Assembly: GCA_030789695.1 (NCBI GenBank)
Contig: CM061132.1
Location: 158,888,817 to 158,952,816 of the forward strand
DNA: 64,000 nt
Direction of reading: 5' to 3'
Origin: Scilla litardierei
Taxonomy: Eukaryota; Streptophyta; Magnoliopsida; Asparagales; Asparagaceae
The notes beneath the pieces were generated by a model that saw nothing but the letters and a program-made list of their open reading frames with translations, was not told the DNA's origin and searched no databases. A program made the translations under genes and the position numbers. This document shows positions 1 through 11,543 of the stretch, piece by piece (position 1 is the stretch's first letter; the number at the start of each line of letters is the position of its first letter).

Positions 1-1100
1 TTCACTATCCATTACTTCATAGCTCATAATGTACAAAATCAATGGCTCACACCTTTCAATCAAAGATTCTAACTTGGAGCGTATATGTTTCATGCAAAGC
101 AAGCATAAGGAATAGAATAGTATCAAGTCATACACACGTCAATCTTCATTCATGGGAAGTCACACCATATCTTGTGCTTTCCTTAAGCTTTGGAAGTTCT
201 CTTGCCTTGCTAGTTATGCACACTTATTCTCTCTTTTCTTTCTCTTTTTTATTAGTTCCGTGTAACGCGCATAAAGCAACATTTGCAGAAAAATGTATAA
301 CTTGGATCGCTCCATCAAATGAGTGAGGTTCCGGTCAATGGCTCCCAAATCAGACGATAATAGGGCATTAGGCCAAAAACGACCCCTCGGACTGTACTAC
401 TCGAGCCAACCAAGTTATTTATTTTACTGACACACTTATTCATTTTTTTCATTGCAATTTTTTTTCTTTTCTTTCTTTCTTTTCTCTTTTTTTTGTGTGT
501 GCATAAATAACTTAGCAAGATAGCTTTCTCTTCTTAATTCTTTCACAAGAATGAGTTATCATAATCATTTCAAAAGACAATGTATACTTTCTACCCAAAA
601 TCACACAAAACATGCAAATAGTAATGAATACGAGATAAAAAGCACTGCTCCAGTTATTTTGTGAACTATTGGTGCATGAACCTTGGTGTGTTCTATTGAA
701 AGCATACTATTTGCTAATTCATAATCTCTAGATTCATCAAGTTATCAATCAATCCCACCATGGAGAAATATCTACAGAAATTTACCACGAGTACTACAGT
801 CATGTCAAATGAGACTGAAATATTTAACAATAGTGGTGGAGGAAAATAAATCACATGTGTACGGTGGTGAATAGATTTCGAGAATTTTCATCACATGAGG
901 TTCATCTCTAGGTAAAATAAGTATTGGTGATATAACTTGACTCAAAAAATTTTCTTTTTTTTCAATGCGAAAAGGGAACTAATAAAAAAATCCTAAAAGA
1001 AAAAGAAAAAAAGAAAAATCCTAAAAGTTTATACCCTTCCCAACTTAAAATAAACATTGTCCTCAATGTTAGGAAGATGGAATAATGGAACGAACACACC
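1..1100 (-). other. 3' noncoding part of Ty3 element 1
   Basis: No credible coding region is seen here. Read on the minus strand, the part next to the integrase end (1034-1069) gives an ATTGAGGACAATG-like motif followed by AAGTTGGGAAGG. This corresponds to the motif that precedes the purine tract in Athila/Tat-type elements; a sharper copy sits at 35420-35456. The rest is AT-rich with pyrimidine runs (about 460-495) and A-runs (960-1020). No copy of the LTR at 6618-8429 could be recognised, so the 3' LTR should lie left of the window. Confidence 0.5.
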
Positions 1101-1103
1101 TAA

Positions 1104-2312
1104 TTAGTTGCCACCCGAATGTGAGTCTGTGAGGTCCATGGTGCTCGCCTCCTTGGTCCAAGGCTCGTGAAAATGCTTCAATCTTTGGCCTTTCACCTTG
1201 AACTCACTCCCGTCTTTTTCATTAAGCAATAGCACTGCTCCATGTGGAAAAACTTCTTTGACTGTGAAAGGTCCAAACCACCTAGAGCGAAGCTTTCCAG
1301 GAAATATGTGTAGCCTGGAATTGTACAGAAGAACTTTTTGGCCTGGGGTGAACTCCCTCCTTAGGATCATCATGTCGTGGACGGATTTCATCCTTGCTTT
1401 TCATATTTTGGCGTTGTCATAGGCATTTCTCCTCAGCTCCTCTAACTCCAACAACTGTAACCCGCGAGAAGCAAAAGATGAATCAGTATCAAAAGTTAAT
1501 TTCTTAATAGCCCAATAGGATCTATGCTCCAATTCAACAGGTAAGTGACAAGACTTCCCAAAGACAAGGCGGTAAGGTGACATCCCTAAAATTGTCTTGT
1601 AGGCCGTCCTGTAGGCCCACAACGCTTCAGGTAAGTGCAAGCTCCAATCTTTCCTTGAAGGATTCACCGTCTTCTGTAAAATGCCTTTGATCCCTCTATT
1701 CGCCAGCTCTGCTTGACCATTGGTTTGGGGGTGATATGGAGTAGACACTTTGTGCGTGACCCCAAACCTCTTCATTAGATTAGCAAACATGCAGTTGCAA
1801 AAATGGGACCCTCCATCACTGATCAAGGCTTTGGGCACTCCAAATCTAGAGATAATGTTCTCTTTGAGAAACATGAGCACAACTGAAGTGTCGTTCGACC
1901 TGCAAGAAATAGCTTCCACCCATTTAGAAACATAATCGATTGCAACCAAAATGTAAACATATCCAAATGAATGTGGGAAAGGTCCCATGAAATCTATGCC
2001 CCAACAATCAAATATTTCAATTTCTAGAATGGGGTTTAATGGCATCATGTTACGTCTAGTAATACCCCCTAACTGTTGGCATGCAGCACAAGTCTTGCAA
2101 TAATGAAATGTATCTTTAAACATAGTTGGCCAATAAAAGCCACATTGCAAGATTTTTGTCACAGTTTTATTCGCAGAAAAGTGTCCCCCACACACCCCAT
2201 CATGGTAAAATCGTATCAAACTGGTTATCTCATGGTCAGGAATGCACCTCCTAACAATTTGGTCACTACAATATTTATAGAGGTATGGATCATCAAAGAA
2301 GAAATATTTCAC
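1104..2312 (-). pseudogene. Integrase domain of Ty3 element 1
   Basis: This is the C-terminal part of the polyprotein, which would insert element cDNA into nuclear DNA. Reading on the minus strand there is an HHCC zinc-binding region (H..H, then CKTCAACQ), followed by the catalytic core. The core aspartates are in CWGIDFMGP and LISDGGSHF, and the glutamate is in [10 protein letters not shown], so all three catalytic residues survive. After the core comes the usual tail [13 protein letters not shown] and [13 protein letters not shown], which ends the protein near 1104. A TGA at 1401-1403 separates the core from this tail. The frame is the same as the RT/RNase H segment, from which it is split by a TAG at 2385-2387. 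No chromodomain is visible. Confidence 0.9.
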
Positions 2313-2384
2313 CTCGTACTTGAACCTTTTAAAGTCTTGAAGTGACCAAGTTTCAGGAGTCTTACCATTTACTATATCAGCATA

Positions 2385-3257
2385 CTATGGGGAGGTGGAA
2401 ACACTAAAAAGATGCTCGTCAGGAAAGGAGTCCTTCAAAGGTACATCTGCTGAATCAAGGCCTACTGTCAATCGTGATAAGTGGTCAGCTACTAGATTCT
2501 CCACGCCTTTCTTTTCCTTGATTAGGACATTGAACTCCTGCAACAATAAAATCCATCGTATTAATCGAGGTTTAGCATCTTTTTTCGACAATAAATATTT
2601 CAAAGCAGAGTGATCTGTATAAATTAAGATAGGTGATCCCAAAATATAGCTCCTGAATTTTTCCAAAGCAAATACTACAGCCAGCAACTCCTTCTCTGTG
2701 GTTGTATAATTCCTCTGAGCATCATTCAATGTTTTGTTGGCGTAGTAAATAACTACTGGAGCTTTGTCTTTCTTTTGGCCTAGGACTGCGCCAACTTCAT
2801 AGTTGCTGGCATCACACATGATTTCAAATGGTAAGGACCAGTCTGGAACCTGCAAAATGGGAGCAGAAATCAGCAACTTCTTTAAGGTTTCAAAAGAATG
2901 TTGACACTCAGGTGTCCAAATAAAATCCACATTCTGAGTTAGCAAGTTGAAAAGAGGGCGAGATATAGCGCTAAAATCTTTGATAAATCGCCTATAGATT
3001 CCTGCATGTCCTAGGAAGGACCTGATATCCCTAACACATTTGGGACTTGGTAGCTTCTCAATTACTGCTACCTTGGCTCTGTCTACCTGAATACCATCTT
3101 TAGAGACCAAATGACCAAGGACAAGTCCTTCTGTGGTCATAAAATGACATTTCTCCCAATTTAATAGGAGATTCTTATCAATACACCTGTCAAGAACATG
3201 AGCCAAGTTAGCTAAACAATCATGAAAAGAGCTACCATACACAGAGAAATCATCCAT
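2385..3257 (-). pseudogene. RT C-terminal part and RNase H of Ty3 element 1
   Basis: This segment starts at the catalytic MDDFSVYG of the reverse transcriptase and runs through the thumb (LGHLVSKDGIQVD, IRSFLGHAGIYRRFI) into RNase H (MCDASNYEVGAVLGQ, YTTTEKELLAVVFALEKFR, YTDHSALKYL). It then ends in the connection sequence to integrase (VADHLSRL). A lost base near 3255 puts it out of frame with the upstream RT segment exactly at the FMDD catalytic motif. The TAG at 2385-2387 replaces the tryptophan that normally follows in the PWYADI-type motif, a TGG to TAG change. Enzyme residues are otherwise well kept, which suggests fairly recent decay. Confidence 0.9.
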
Positions 3258-4582
3258 AAATACATCACAATTTTCTCAACCATATCATCAAAAATACTAA
3301 GCATGCATCGCTGAAAAGTGGCGGGAGCATTACATAAACCAAACGACATCCTCTTAAATGCAAAAGTACCAAAGGGACAGGTAAAAGTAGTCTTTTCCTG
3401 ATCCTCTGGTGCAATTTCAATCTGATAGTAACCTGAATAGCCGTCTAGGAAAAAATAGTACTCATGTCCAGCCACTCTCTCTAAAATCTGGTCAAGAAAT
3501 GGTAGAGGAAAGTGGTCTTTCCTAGTTCTGGAGTTCAACTTCCTATAATCTATACACATACTCCATCCTGTGGTGGCTCTAACAGGGATACGTTCATTAT
3601 TCTCATTTTTAACCACAGTGAGGCCAGACTTTTTAGGAACAACCTGTGTAGGACTGACCCATTTACTGTCAGAAATTGGGTATATAATGTCTGCATCCAA
3701 TAATTTTAGAACCTCGCCTTTCACCACTTCTTTTAATGTGGAGTTTAACCTACGTTGCATTTCTCTAGTGGGTTTGGCGTCATCTTCCAAGTAAATGTGA
3801 TGCATGCATACAATGGGACTAATACCTTTTATATCAGCAATGGACCAACCAATGGCCCCTCTATGCATTTTCAACACTTCAAGTAAAGAGCTTTCTTGTT
3901 CTAAAGAGAGTTTAGAAGATATTACCACAGGGAAGCTGTTTTCATTTCCAGGAATGGCATACTTGAGATATTCAGGTAGTGGCTTTAATTCAGGCTTTGG
4001 ATCTTCCACCTCAGATGATATTTGAGTTGGTGCATTTGGTGGCAAAGCCTCGAACCTAGGCTCCCATATCGCGTTGAGCTCCTTCGCATTTTCCTGCACA
4101 AAAAAGATGTCATCAGTTTCTTCTATAATTGTTTCAATAATAGTATCATCACCATAAAATTGAGAGCAAATATAATCACCCACCAATGAATCAATCATGT
4201 TTACCTTTTCAACCTCATCATCCACATTTGGCAACTTGCAAGTATTAAATATATTCAAATCCAAAGTCATGTTACCAAAAGTAATTTTAAGTTGACCACC
4301 CCTACAATTTATTAAAGCATTGCATGTTGCTAGGAATGGTCTGCCTAGGATGATGGGAGTGGAATTGGCAGTTTGGGGTCCTTGGATGTCTAGAACTATA
4401 AAGTCTGCAGGGCAGTAAAATTTGTCCACTTGAACAAGGACATCCTCAATGCATCCCTTTGGAACTTTAATAGATCTATCAGCTAATTGCAATATAACAG
4501 ATGTTGGTTTTAGCTGTCCTAATCCAAGTTGCACAAAGATAGGATATGACAAGATATTAACACTAGACCCCAAATCCAACAA
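3212..4582 (-). pseudogene. Aspartic protease and RT N-terminal part of Ty3 element 1
   Basis: This frame begins within the retropepsin: the active-site triad is seen as LLDLGSSVN across the frameshift at about 4597, followed by the second protease lobe ending TPIILGRPFLATC. The RT fingers and palm follow, including WVSPTQVVPKKSG, CIDYRKLNSRTRKDHFPLPF and FKRMSFGLCNAPATFQRCM. Reading stays open for 456 codons and then leaves the true frame at the FMDD motif, where one base is missing. The function would be maturation of Gag-Pol and reverse transcription in the virus-like particle. The long linker between protease and RT (acidic, about residues 120-215) is normal for this group. Confidence 0.9.
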
Positions 4583-4596
4583 AGCATTTCCAATTT

Positions 4597-6477
4597 TTTA
4601 GTGCCAATAGTACAAGTAATGGTGGGCGATCCAGGATCTCTAAATTTAGGTGGGGCATTTTGTTGCACAATAGAGCTAACCTGTTCAGTTAAAAATGCTT
4701 TCTTTTTCACATTCAATTTTCTTTTAATGGTGCACATGTCTTTCAAAATTTTAGCATATGCAGGTATTTGATTTATGGAATCAAGCAGTGGAATATTTAT
4801 CTGGCACTTTTGAAAAATTTCACGAATTTCGGATTGATACTTATCTTTGTTTTTCTGAAGTAGCCGACGAGGGAAAGGTGCTGCAGGTACATATGTTACG
4901 GGCTCTTTCTCTTCAATGAATTTATTGTTCAGACCCGCATCCGTGCTCTCTTTCTGCACCTCCTCTTGCATTTGAATTTCCTCCTCTTGTTCAGCTTCTC
5001 TGCTCGGTGGGTCAGGTTTCTGAATTTCTTTCCCATTCCTCAGAGTGGACACGGCTTGGCAAGGCTTCATGTTATTACCTGCAGAAGAAGATGAGCTCAT
5101 GTTAGGATTCGGAATTGATTGTGATGGAATCTTACCTTTCTCCAATGTTGCCGTAAGCCTAGCTAAGCTTTCGCTCATCTGTTGGTTCTGCGTCTGTTGA
5201 GCTTGAAACTGAGCCTGTTGTTGTTGCAATTGGGCTTGCTGTAATTGAATAAGCTGCTGAAGCGCATCCCCAAATGGTTGCATCTGCTGTTGTTGCATTG
5301 GCTCTTGGTCCCTCCTTTGGTTCCCCCATTGGTAGTTGTTATTGTTGTATTGAGGTTGTCGAAAGTGAGGAGGAGCCTGTTGCTGAGGTTGCTGATTGGG
5401 GCCCTAATTTAAATTAGGATTGTTATGCCACCCCTTGTTGTTGGAATTGAAGCCCTGGTAGTTTGTAGATACTTGGTTCACCCCTGTTGGATTGCCTACC
5501 ATGCTTTTCAAAGCTGGAAGTGTGGGGCAGGCACTGGTGTCATGGCCACCAACATTGCAAAGTGCACAAGTCTGCTCTATCTCAACTGCTTTGGCCTCTT
5601 TCAAATTCATAGCTTGAAGCTTGTTTGTGATCATTGCCTCCTTCTTTGCCTCCAACGCATCCTCTGGCTTCAAATTGTATACCACTCCATGTGTTGGCTA
5701 GGAAGATGCAGAGTGGCCTCCTCTGTCGTACTCTGAAGTAGTGTCCCAAGTTTGTGCATTCTCTGCTATGTCCTCCAAGTACGTCCATGCTTCATCTGGC
5801 TCCTTATCAAAGAATCCTCCATTACACATCATTTCTACGAACTGTTTCATCTGAGTTTGCAGTCCATCGTAAAAGAAGCCAATAATCCTGCTTTTGTCGA
5901 AGCCATTATGTGGACATGCAAGCAATAGCTCATTGAACCTTTCAAACGCCTGGTAGAATGTTTCCGCGCTTTTCTGGGCAAAGTTCATGATCTGCCGCTT
6001 CAATCCCTGTGTCCTGTGAATAGGAAAAAATTTCTTTAAGAATTCAGCCTGCAAATCAATCCATGTAGTAATAGAACGTGATGGTAATGCATTCAACCAG
6101 TTCTTAGCTTTATCTTTTAATGAGAATGGAAACAGTTTCAGATATACCGTGTCTTCACTAGTTTTTCCATCAAAGCATGTCAGGCACACTTTCTCAAAGC
6201 CTTTTATATGAAGATAAGGGTTTTCCTTGTCTAACCCATGAAAGGTGGGTAAGAGTTTGACTACCCCTGGTTTGAAATTAAAAGAATTTCCATCTGTAGG
6301 CAAGATAAAGCAAGAAGCTGTGCTAGTCCTAGTGGGTCTGAGAAGATATTTTAAAGTTCTAGGAGCTCCAGGTTGCACTTTATTTTCATTGTTGTTGCTA
6401 AAATTTTCATCCAAATTATTAGCAGCCATATCAAAGCGTTTAGTCAAACTACGTGTCCTAGGAGTCCTATGCCACAT
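4597..6477 (-). pseudogene. gag of Ty3 element 1
   Basis: Capsid/nucleocapsid precursor. From ATG at 6477 the protein has the Retrotrans_gag fold region (HIKGFEKVC, LFPFSLKDKAKNWLNAL, FLKKFFPIHRTQGLKRQI, FNELLLACPHNGF). A CCHC zinc knuckle CALCNVGGHDTSAC follows near 5560, then a glutamine-rich stretch (about 5150-5300), then a linker to protease. All parts are in one frame. Two TAG codons (5698-5700 and 5404-5406) interrupt it, and a run of six A's (minus strand) near 4597, where seven would keep frame, shifts it out of the protease frame. The A-run could be a real deletion, a slippage site or a base-calling error. Confidence 0.88.
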
Positions 6478-6593
6478 AAACTAGCACAAATATTTTTTTT
6501 AAAATAAAAATAAACAAAAATTTATATACAATAAAGTGGAAAGATCTCACCGAAGGTCCTCTGAATGAAATAAACTGTGGTAACAAACCGTTC

Positions 6594-6611
6594 TCCCCAG
6601 CAACGATGCCA
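6594..6611 (-). other. Primer binding site of Ty3 element 1 (tRNA-Asp type)
   Basis: On the minus strand the sequence TGGCATCGTTGCTGGGGA lies six bases inside the predicted LTR end. It matches the plant tRNA-Asp primer-site type (TGGCGCCGTTGCCGGGGA) with three changes. The second Ty3 element has a closer match at 30654 with similar spacing. Confidence 0.7.
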
Positions 6612-6617
6612 AAAACT

Positions 6618-8429
6618 TGCTCAGCCCAAAAATGTGCTTCTCTCAAGCGAAAGAGTCCGTACAAGTAATATAATCTGGGAGTCCAGATGTCGAATCCTAG
6701 GGAGAAAATCTGTTGCAACCACAAAGATCAAATCAAATAGAAAACCAACGTAAAGAAACTAACCACTTTTGATGATGATGGTGTGAATGGAGTTTGATCG
6801 TGGATTTGAATTTGTGAACAATACGAGCAAAAGAAACTTTCGTGTATGAAGATATCTATAAAAGTATGCACATGGTATGGGTTCATTAGGATCCATGATT
6901 CGTATTAATTTGGTTGATTAAATATAACTCAATGAATTCTCTTTTTGAGAGCAATTCACCGGAAAATACCCTTGTGGGGATTAAAGCACAAAATTCAATA
7001 CAATCGTTGCTAAAGTTTTAGTCTTTTAAATATAAGCGATGAAAGTCCCTTTTGGGGAAATCAAAACTCATCCTTGTCAGGTGATCATCTACTAAATCAC
7101 GTTCTTTTGGAAGATGAAGAGTAGATTTAAAAATAAAGTATACAACTTTATCAACGTGACAATTTTAGCACGACAATTCAACCAAACGAATACAAATCAT
7201 ATCCCCTAACTACACCATACCATGCACAATGAGAATTTAGTTACTCATACTGAAAATAATCAACAATTTCATCACAATAACCATAGTTCTAAGTAATAGA
7301 AATAATTAGAATTCAAAATAAACAATAGAGTTCAAGGAATATCACCAAATACGCTATCTATTTGCCTAAGAAATCCCTTCTTCTTCCTCCTAAAAGCCTC
7401 TGAAAATTCCCTCAAGTTGCTCTCTGGTTTCTCAGAAAATTGCTCCAAAAATCGACTCCAAAATCGCCCAAATACGTCCAGAATACGCTCAAAACCCTAG
7501 AAATACCTTATATACTTAGATTACGGGTTTTACTATTACAAACAGGTCTAAACCCGCATCAAAATAGAATCAAACCCGCAATCTTCGATCGGCACAATTG
7601 TGGGCCGTTCATCCGAGCAGGATGGAACCCAGGAGTGCCACGTGTGCTCCAAGATTCGCGCTCCGCAACTTCGATTCCTCGGCGCTCGCATCAGCTTCGT
7701 TTTTAGCCGTTGGATCGTGCGGTCGATTGCTGGGATTCTGCCATGTCGCTCGAATGCAGTGCTCTTCGACTCACGATCGGATGACGCACGGTCGTTGGAT
7801 CTTAATCCAATGGTGTTTATTAAGCCGCTGAGTCCGCTTCCGCTATCGCCTCTCCGCCTTTGGATCATCAACCAGCGGCCGAGATTTCGCCGCGTCACCC
7901 TTGATTTCACGCGACAGTAAATCGATCTTCACCGTCGATTAAAAGGCGGGATTTCATGTAGAGCTGCCACGTGTCCCGATGTGAGGTTGAATCCGAATCC
8001 ACTCGCCTTGAATCGCAGCCGTCGGATCAACATCCGACGCTTCATATCAAGCCACGTCGCCCTGTTATGCAGCGCCGTTGGATTAGCTCTCAGCGGACAT
8101 GATATCGCCACGTGTCCCGTATTTTCATATTTCGAGCGTATTTCCTCTGTATTTCTTCATTTTATTGGTATTCTGCATTCAATAATTCATAGTAATTAGC
8201 ACAGGTCTCAGAAAAATACAAGTAAATAGTCGTTGGAATCGTGAGATCGAGATCAAGCTATGAAAAATATAAAAAGGCAGAAATACACAATAAAATTTAT
8301 ACTTTGTTCACAAATCAAGTGATATCTCTACTAAATGATGGTATACACTATACGAACATAGTAGAGACCAATTAAACATCATTTGCACACAAAATATTGC
8401 TAGATGAGGGGTTAAATAAGCAATATTCA
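6618..8429 (-). repeat. 5' LTR of Ty3 element 1
   Basis: This stretch is bounded on the minus strand by TG (8429) and CA (6618) next to the primer site, giving about 1.8 kb. It holds a TATA box and a G-box-rich upstream region. The left partner LTR is outside the window, so the ends cannot be confirmed by comparison. The inner end is better supported than the outer one. Confidence 0.6.
7507..8114 (-). promoter_or_regulatory. LTR promoter: TATA box and three G-boxes
   Basis: On the minus strand a TATATAAG box (7507-7514) is preceded by about 600 bases rich in short inverted motifs of the type CGTTGGAT/ATCCAACG and CGTCGGAT/ATCCGACG. This region contains three palindromic G-boxes CACGTG at 7639-7644, 7968-7973 and 8109-8114. 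G-boxes bind bZIP and bHLH factors in plants. The arrangement suggests stress- or light-responsive transcription of this LTR, which is inference. Confidence 0.5.
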
Positions 8430-8768
8430 ACCCGAATCATCGCCTGCCTCGATCGACAAAGGGCGAAGCTCTCTGACATCACATTGAGCGACGAGGTTCC
8501 GTGCCTCGTACCTTAATCGACGAGAATCTAAGCGTCGATCGAATGTCCCAGTCGCCTGCCTCGATCGAAAAGGGTCAGATCTTCGACCAACTGCATCGAT
8601 CGGTGAATCCACCTCCGAGCACCAAGCTGACTATAATGGTCGCAGATCGAGCGTCTCTTTAGCGGAGAAGCAGGAGGAGGACAAGCTATACATGTGATGC
8701 GAGCTCCTCGCTGACGGAGCTCCATCGTTGTCATCAACCCCTTGGCTCAATCAACAGTTGATTCAGTC
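8430..8768. other. Left fragment of Tat-L 3' region
   Basis: Noncoding GC-rich sequence with repeated CTCGATCGA-type words. It is continuous with 21386 onward once the Sirevirus insertion and one copy of its ATCCG target duplication are removed. No gene is seen. The vocabulary resembles the 3' noncoding DNA of Tat-type elements on the right side of the insertion. Confidence 0.45.
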
Positions 8769-8773
8769 ATCCG

Positions 8774-10527
8774 TGTAATGCCCTACCAGCTACTGCACAA
8801 GTACTAGAGGGGGGGTGAATAGTACTTTAAAAATAACAAGGAGTATAATTCCTAATTATAGTGCAAACAACTACCAAATCAATTTGCGGAAGCTTAAATT
8901 GAATGACAACAACAAAATTAACAATGCTAACAAAAGATGTTACTGGGTTCGGATCCACCCAAGTCTCACCGACTTGTTCCCGGTGATCCTACGTCCCAAC
9001 CACCCGGATCCCCTCCGGATACTTAGGTTAGAAACCCTAACCCAAGATTTCCACTATGAATATCTTGTGAAAAACCTTCACAAGATCAAATCATACATGC
9101 AATGGCAATAGTGAATCCCACAACCCGGGATCACAACCTTCTCTCACAACCGAGAGAATCAACAAACAATATAAACAAGTTTATAATGAAATAAACAATC
9201 TTACCACAAAATCCTATACCTTGAGTTTTCTTACCAAATAGGTGCAAGGAGGTATTTGAGGAAGATGAAGTCACCAAGACCTAGCACCAATGAAATGACC
9301 AGCAATGGGTGACTAGGAGAGATTTGGAGACTTGAATCAAGCTAGAGCTTGAAGGGCTCACCAAGAACAAACTTCTCTCAAGATGGATTCTAGATCTAGA
9401 AATTGAGAGAATGGATTTCTTGTGAGGAAGAGAGCTTTAGAAATGAGTGAGAATAGCTATCTCTTTCAATCTCAATGAATCTCTTAATGGCAGCTCTTTT
9501 TTTGGAGAGAAATGACCTAGGTTCGTATTTATAGGGTCCCATAAAAACAAGTTAGGTCAAGTCACAACGGATAGAAATCTGAGGCAAGTAGTCGGTCAAA
9601 GAACAACCACTGACCGACTAGTTCATCAACTAGTCGGTCAGTCAAACAACATGTACCGACTAAGTGAAGAACTGAGAAGAGATAGAAATTCAGACCTAGA
9701 AATCTAGTCGGTCCAAGAAGACATTCTGACCGACTAGTTTCACAACTAGTCGGTCAGTCAGTGAACGTAGACCGACTAAGAGGCAAAAGCAAATAGTCTG
9801 AATACAAAATGACTTAGTCGGTCCAAGAACAAAAGTTGACCGACTAGATTATCAACTAGTCGGTCACCAAACGTTCTTAGACCGACTAACGATAAACAGT
9901 AGCTTAGGAGAAATTTGGCATGAACAGTAAATCACAACTAGTCGGTCAAAGAAGCATCACTGACCGACTAGTTCACAAATTAGTCGGTCGGTGAGTCAAC
10001 GTAGACCGACTAACTGTAAACAGTACTGAACAGGAAAAGATTAACTCACACTAGTCGGTCCAAGAAGCTTTTCTGACCGACTAGATCACCATCTAGTCGG
10101 TCAGTACATCTTCTTGTACCAACTAACATGCACGAATAAGTCCGAATCGAAGCGCGATGCTTCGAGGAAGTTAGAGTGGACTTGTACTAAGATCCTAGAG
10201 CTACGATATGAGCGATATGAAGATAGAATCGTAAGATATACTCAAGGCTTAACATTCTATAGATCGAAGCTAAAAGACTATAAATAAAACCTTAATGAAT
10301 GGTCTTCGAGAGCTTCGATTAATTCTTCATGACTTCCAAAACGGTCCAAGAGCTTCAACGAAGCTTTAGGCAATGAATACGAGCTTTGAGAAGTCTTGAG
10401 ATGTCGCTTTGATTGTTCTCGTGAATTTGGCGACGATCTCCAATACTGCGCTCACAAATTGTTAGGTCATGAATTATTTATGTTTGCTCATCATCAAAAC
10501 CAAATCCGGGGAGTCCAATATTCAACA
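8774..10527 (-). repeat. Sire-1 3' LTR
   Basis: It begins TGTAATGCCC and ends TTCAACA on the plus strand, and matches 19629-21380 almost throughout. It carries a TATA box (CTATAAATA on the minus strand, 9526-9534) and the inverted-repeat cluster at 9588-10128. Typical differences from the other copy are single C/T or G/A changes. Confidence 0.93.
9588..10128 (-). promoter_or_regulatory. Sire-1 inverted-repeat cluster, 3' LTR copy
   Basis: About five units of roughly 105-125 bp. Each unit has two facing arm pairs CTAGTCGGTC ... GACCGACTAG, with spacers of about 15-20 bases. The cluster lies just upstream of the LTR TATA box in element sense. Palindrome-rich LTR regions with CG cores are known from maize Sireviruses, where hairpin RNAs and small RNAs have been linked to them. 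Confidence 0.85.
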
Positions 10528-10541
10528 TTCTCCCCCTTTTT
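10528..10541 (-). other. Polypurine tract of Sire-1
   Basis: On the minus strand AAAAAGGGGGAGAA abuts the LTR and would prime plus-strand DNA synthesis. Further G-run copies of the same kind lie at about 10602, 10733 and 10813, in line with the multiple PPTs known in Sireviruses. Confidence 0.85.
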
Positions 10542-11211
10542 GGTGATGACAAACCAACATAAATAATAATCAAAAATAATGATTCAAATGTAAAATACTT
10601 ACTCCCCCTGCATTGATGACACGTTAATTTCAAAATGAATATATATAAATTGCATCAATCAGACGAGTAAGATATATAACGAGAATCGATTTTTGAAATA
10701 TCGGATTTTGAAAATCCTTATATATATCTTAACTCCCCCTGAAACTAACACATCAAATTAGATTCTTGGAAATTGAGTTAAATTTTCATTTGACCTATTT
10801 ATTATCATTATCTCTCCCCCTTTGGCATTATCCCAAAAATGGGGGGCATACAACGACAACAACTAGGAAATGGAAAATCCAACATCGGGAGTCGTAGACA
10901 ATGACGATGGACCTAATTGACACCAAGGGAAAAGTGTTGAAATCGAATCAAGGTGTGCCAAAATGTCCATTATCAAAAAGCGATAATTAAAATCATCAAA
11001 AATACCAAATTTTTATTCATTTCTTGAATAAAGGAACATACTCTCCAATATTCAATATTCTTGGTTAATTTGTGCATGGAAAAAAATTCTATACAATTAT
11101 AGAATTACAATCTATTTAACCAAGTTTTTAAGCGACGAGCGACGATTTCACATATCATAGACAATGAATGAGAATTAAATGTGCACGACGAAGTAAGACA
11201 AAGAGAACATC

Positions 11212-11293
<82 letters not shown>

Positions 11294-11543
11294 TACCATG
11301 AGTACATCCAAAACACATCGAGTACATCATATCAAGTGCAACACACCATCTATATAAACATCAAAAAGATACATCATACATCATCGAACCATCATCATCA
11401 TCCAAAGTACATCAAAATACAACACCGACATCCATAAAACCAAAATACATCAAAACAACCACCCAACACTCCATCCTAACCCAAAAACACTCTCAGTAAG
11501 ATACATCATCCAAAGATCATAGGAGAGGCCTTGAAACAGACGA
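10542..11543 (-). other. Sire-1 3' untranslated region with TA microsatellite
   Basis: AT-rich noncoding sequence with spare PPT-like runs. A pure TA dinucleotide repeat of 75 bases lies at 11216-11290. In Sire-2 a TA repeat sits at the same relative place (53494-53547), about 250 bases after the ORF3 stop. No gene is supported here. Confidence 0.7.

Larger units (their letters stand above)
1..8429 (-). mobile_element. Ty3/gypsy element 1 (Athila/Tat-type), incomplete at left edge
   Basis: A minus-strand LTR retrotransposon in the order 5' LTR, primer site, gag with zinc knuckle, protease, RT, RNase H, integrase, 3' noncoding. This domain order is that of Ty3/gypsy. No chromodomain is seen after the integrase. 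The primer site resembles the tRNA-Asp type used by many Athila/Tat elements. Coding capacity is lost through at least four in-frame stops (5698, 5404, 2385, 1401) and two single-base frameshifts (about 4597 and about 3255). The element can no longer act alone but could be mobilised in trans if its LTRs are intact. The right end at 8429 is inferred from a TG/CA terminus and has no confirmed target duplication. Confidence 0.85.

Noticed and set aside
8815..9111. 98-codon ORF present in both Sire-1 LTRs (also 19669-19965)
   Set aside because: It is antisense to the element and lies in the conserved R-U5 part of the LTR. The repeat explains why it occurs twice; no domain is seen.
11105..11437. 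Tyr/Ile-repeat ORFs over the TA run
   Set aside because: They are translations of a dinucleotide microsatellite, on both strands.
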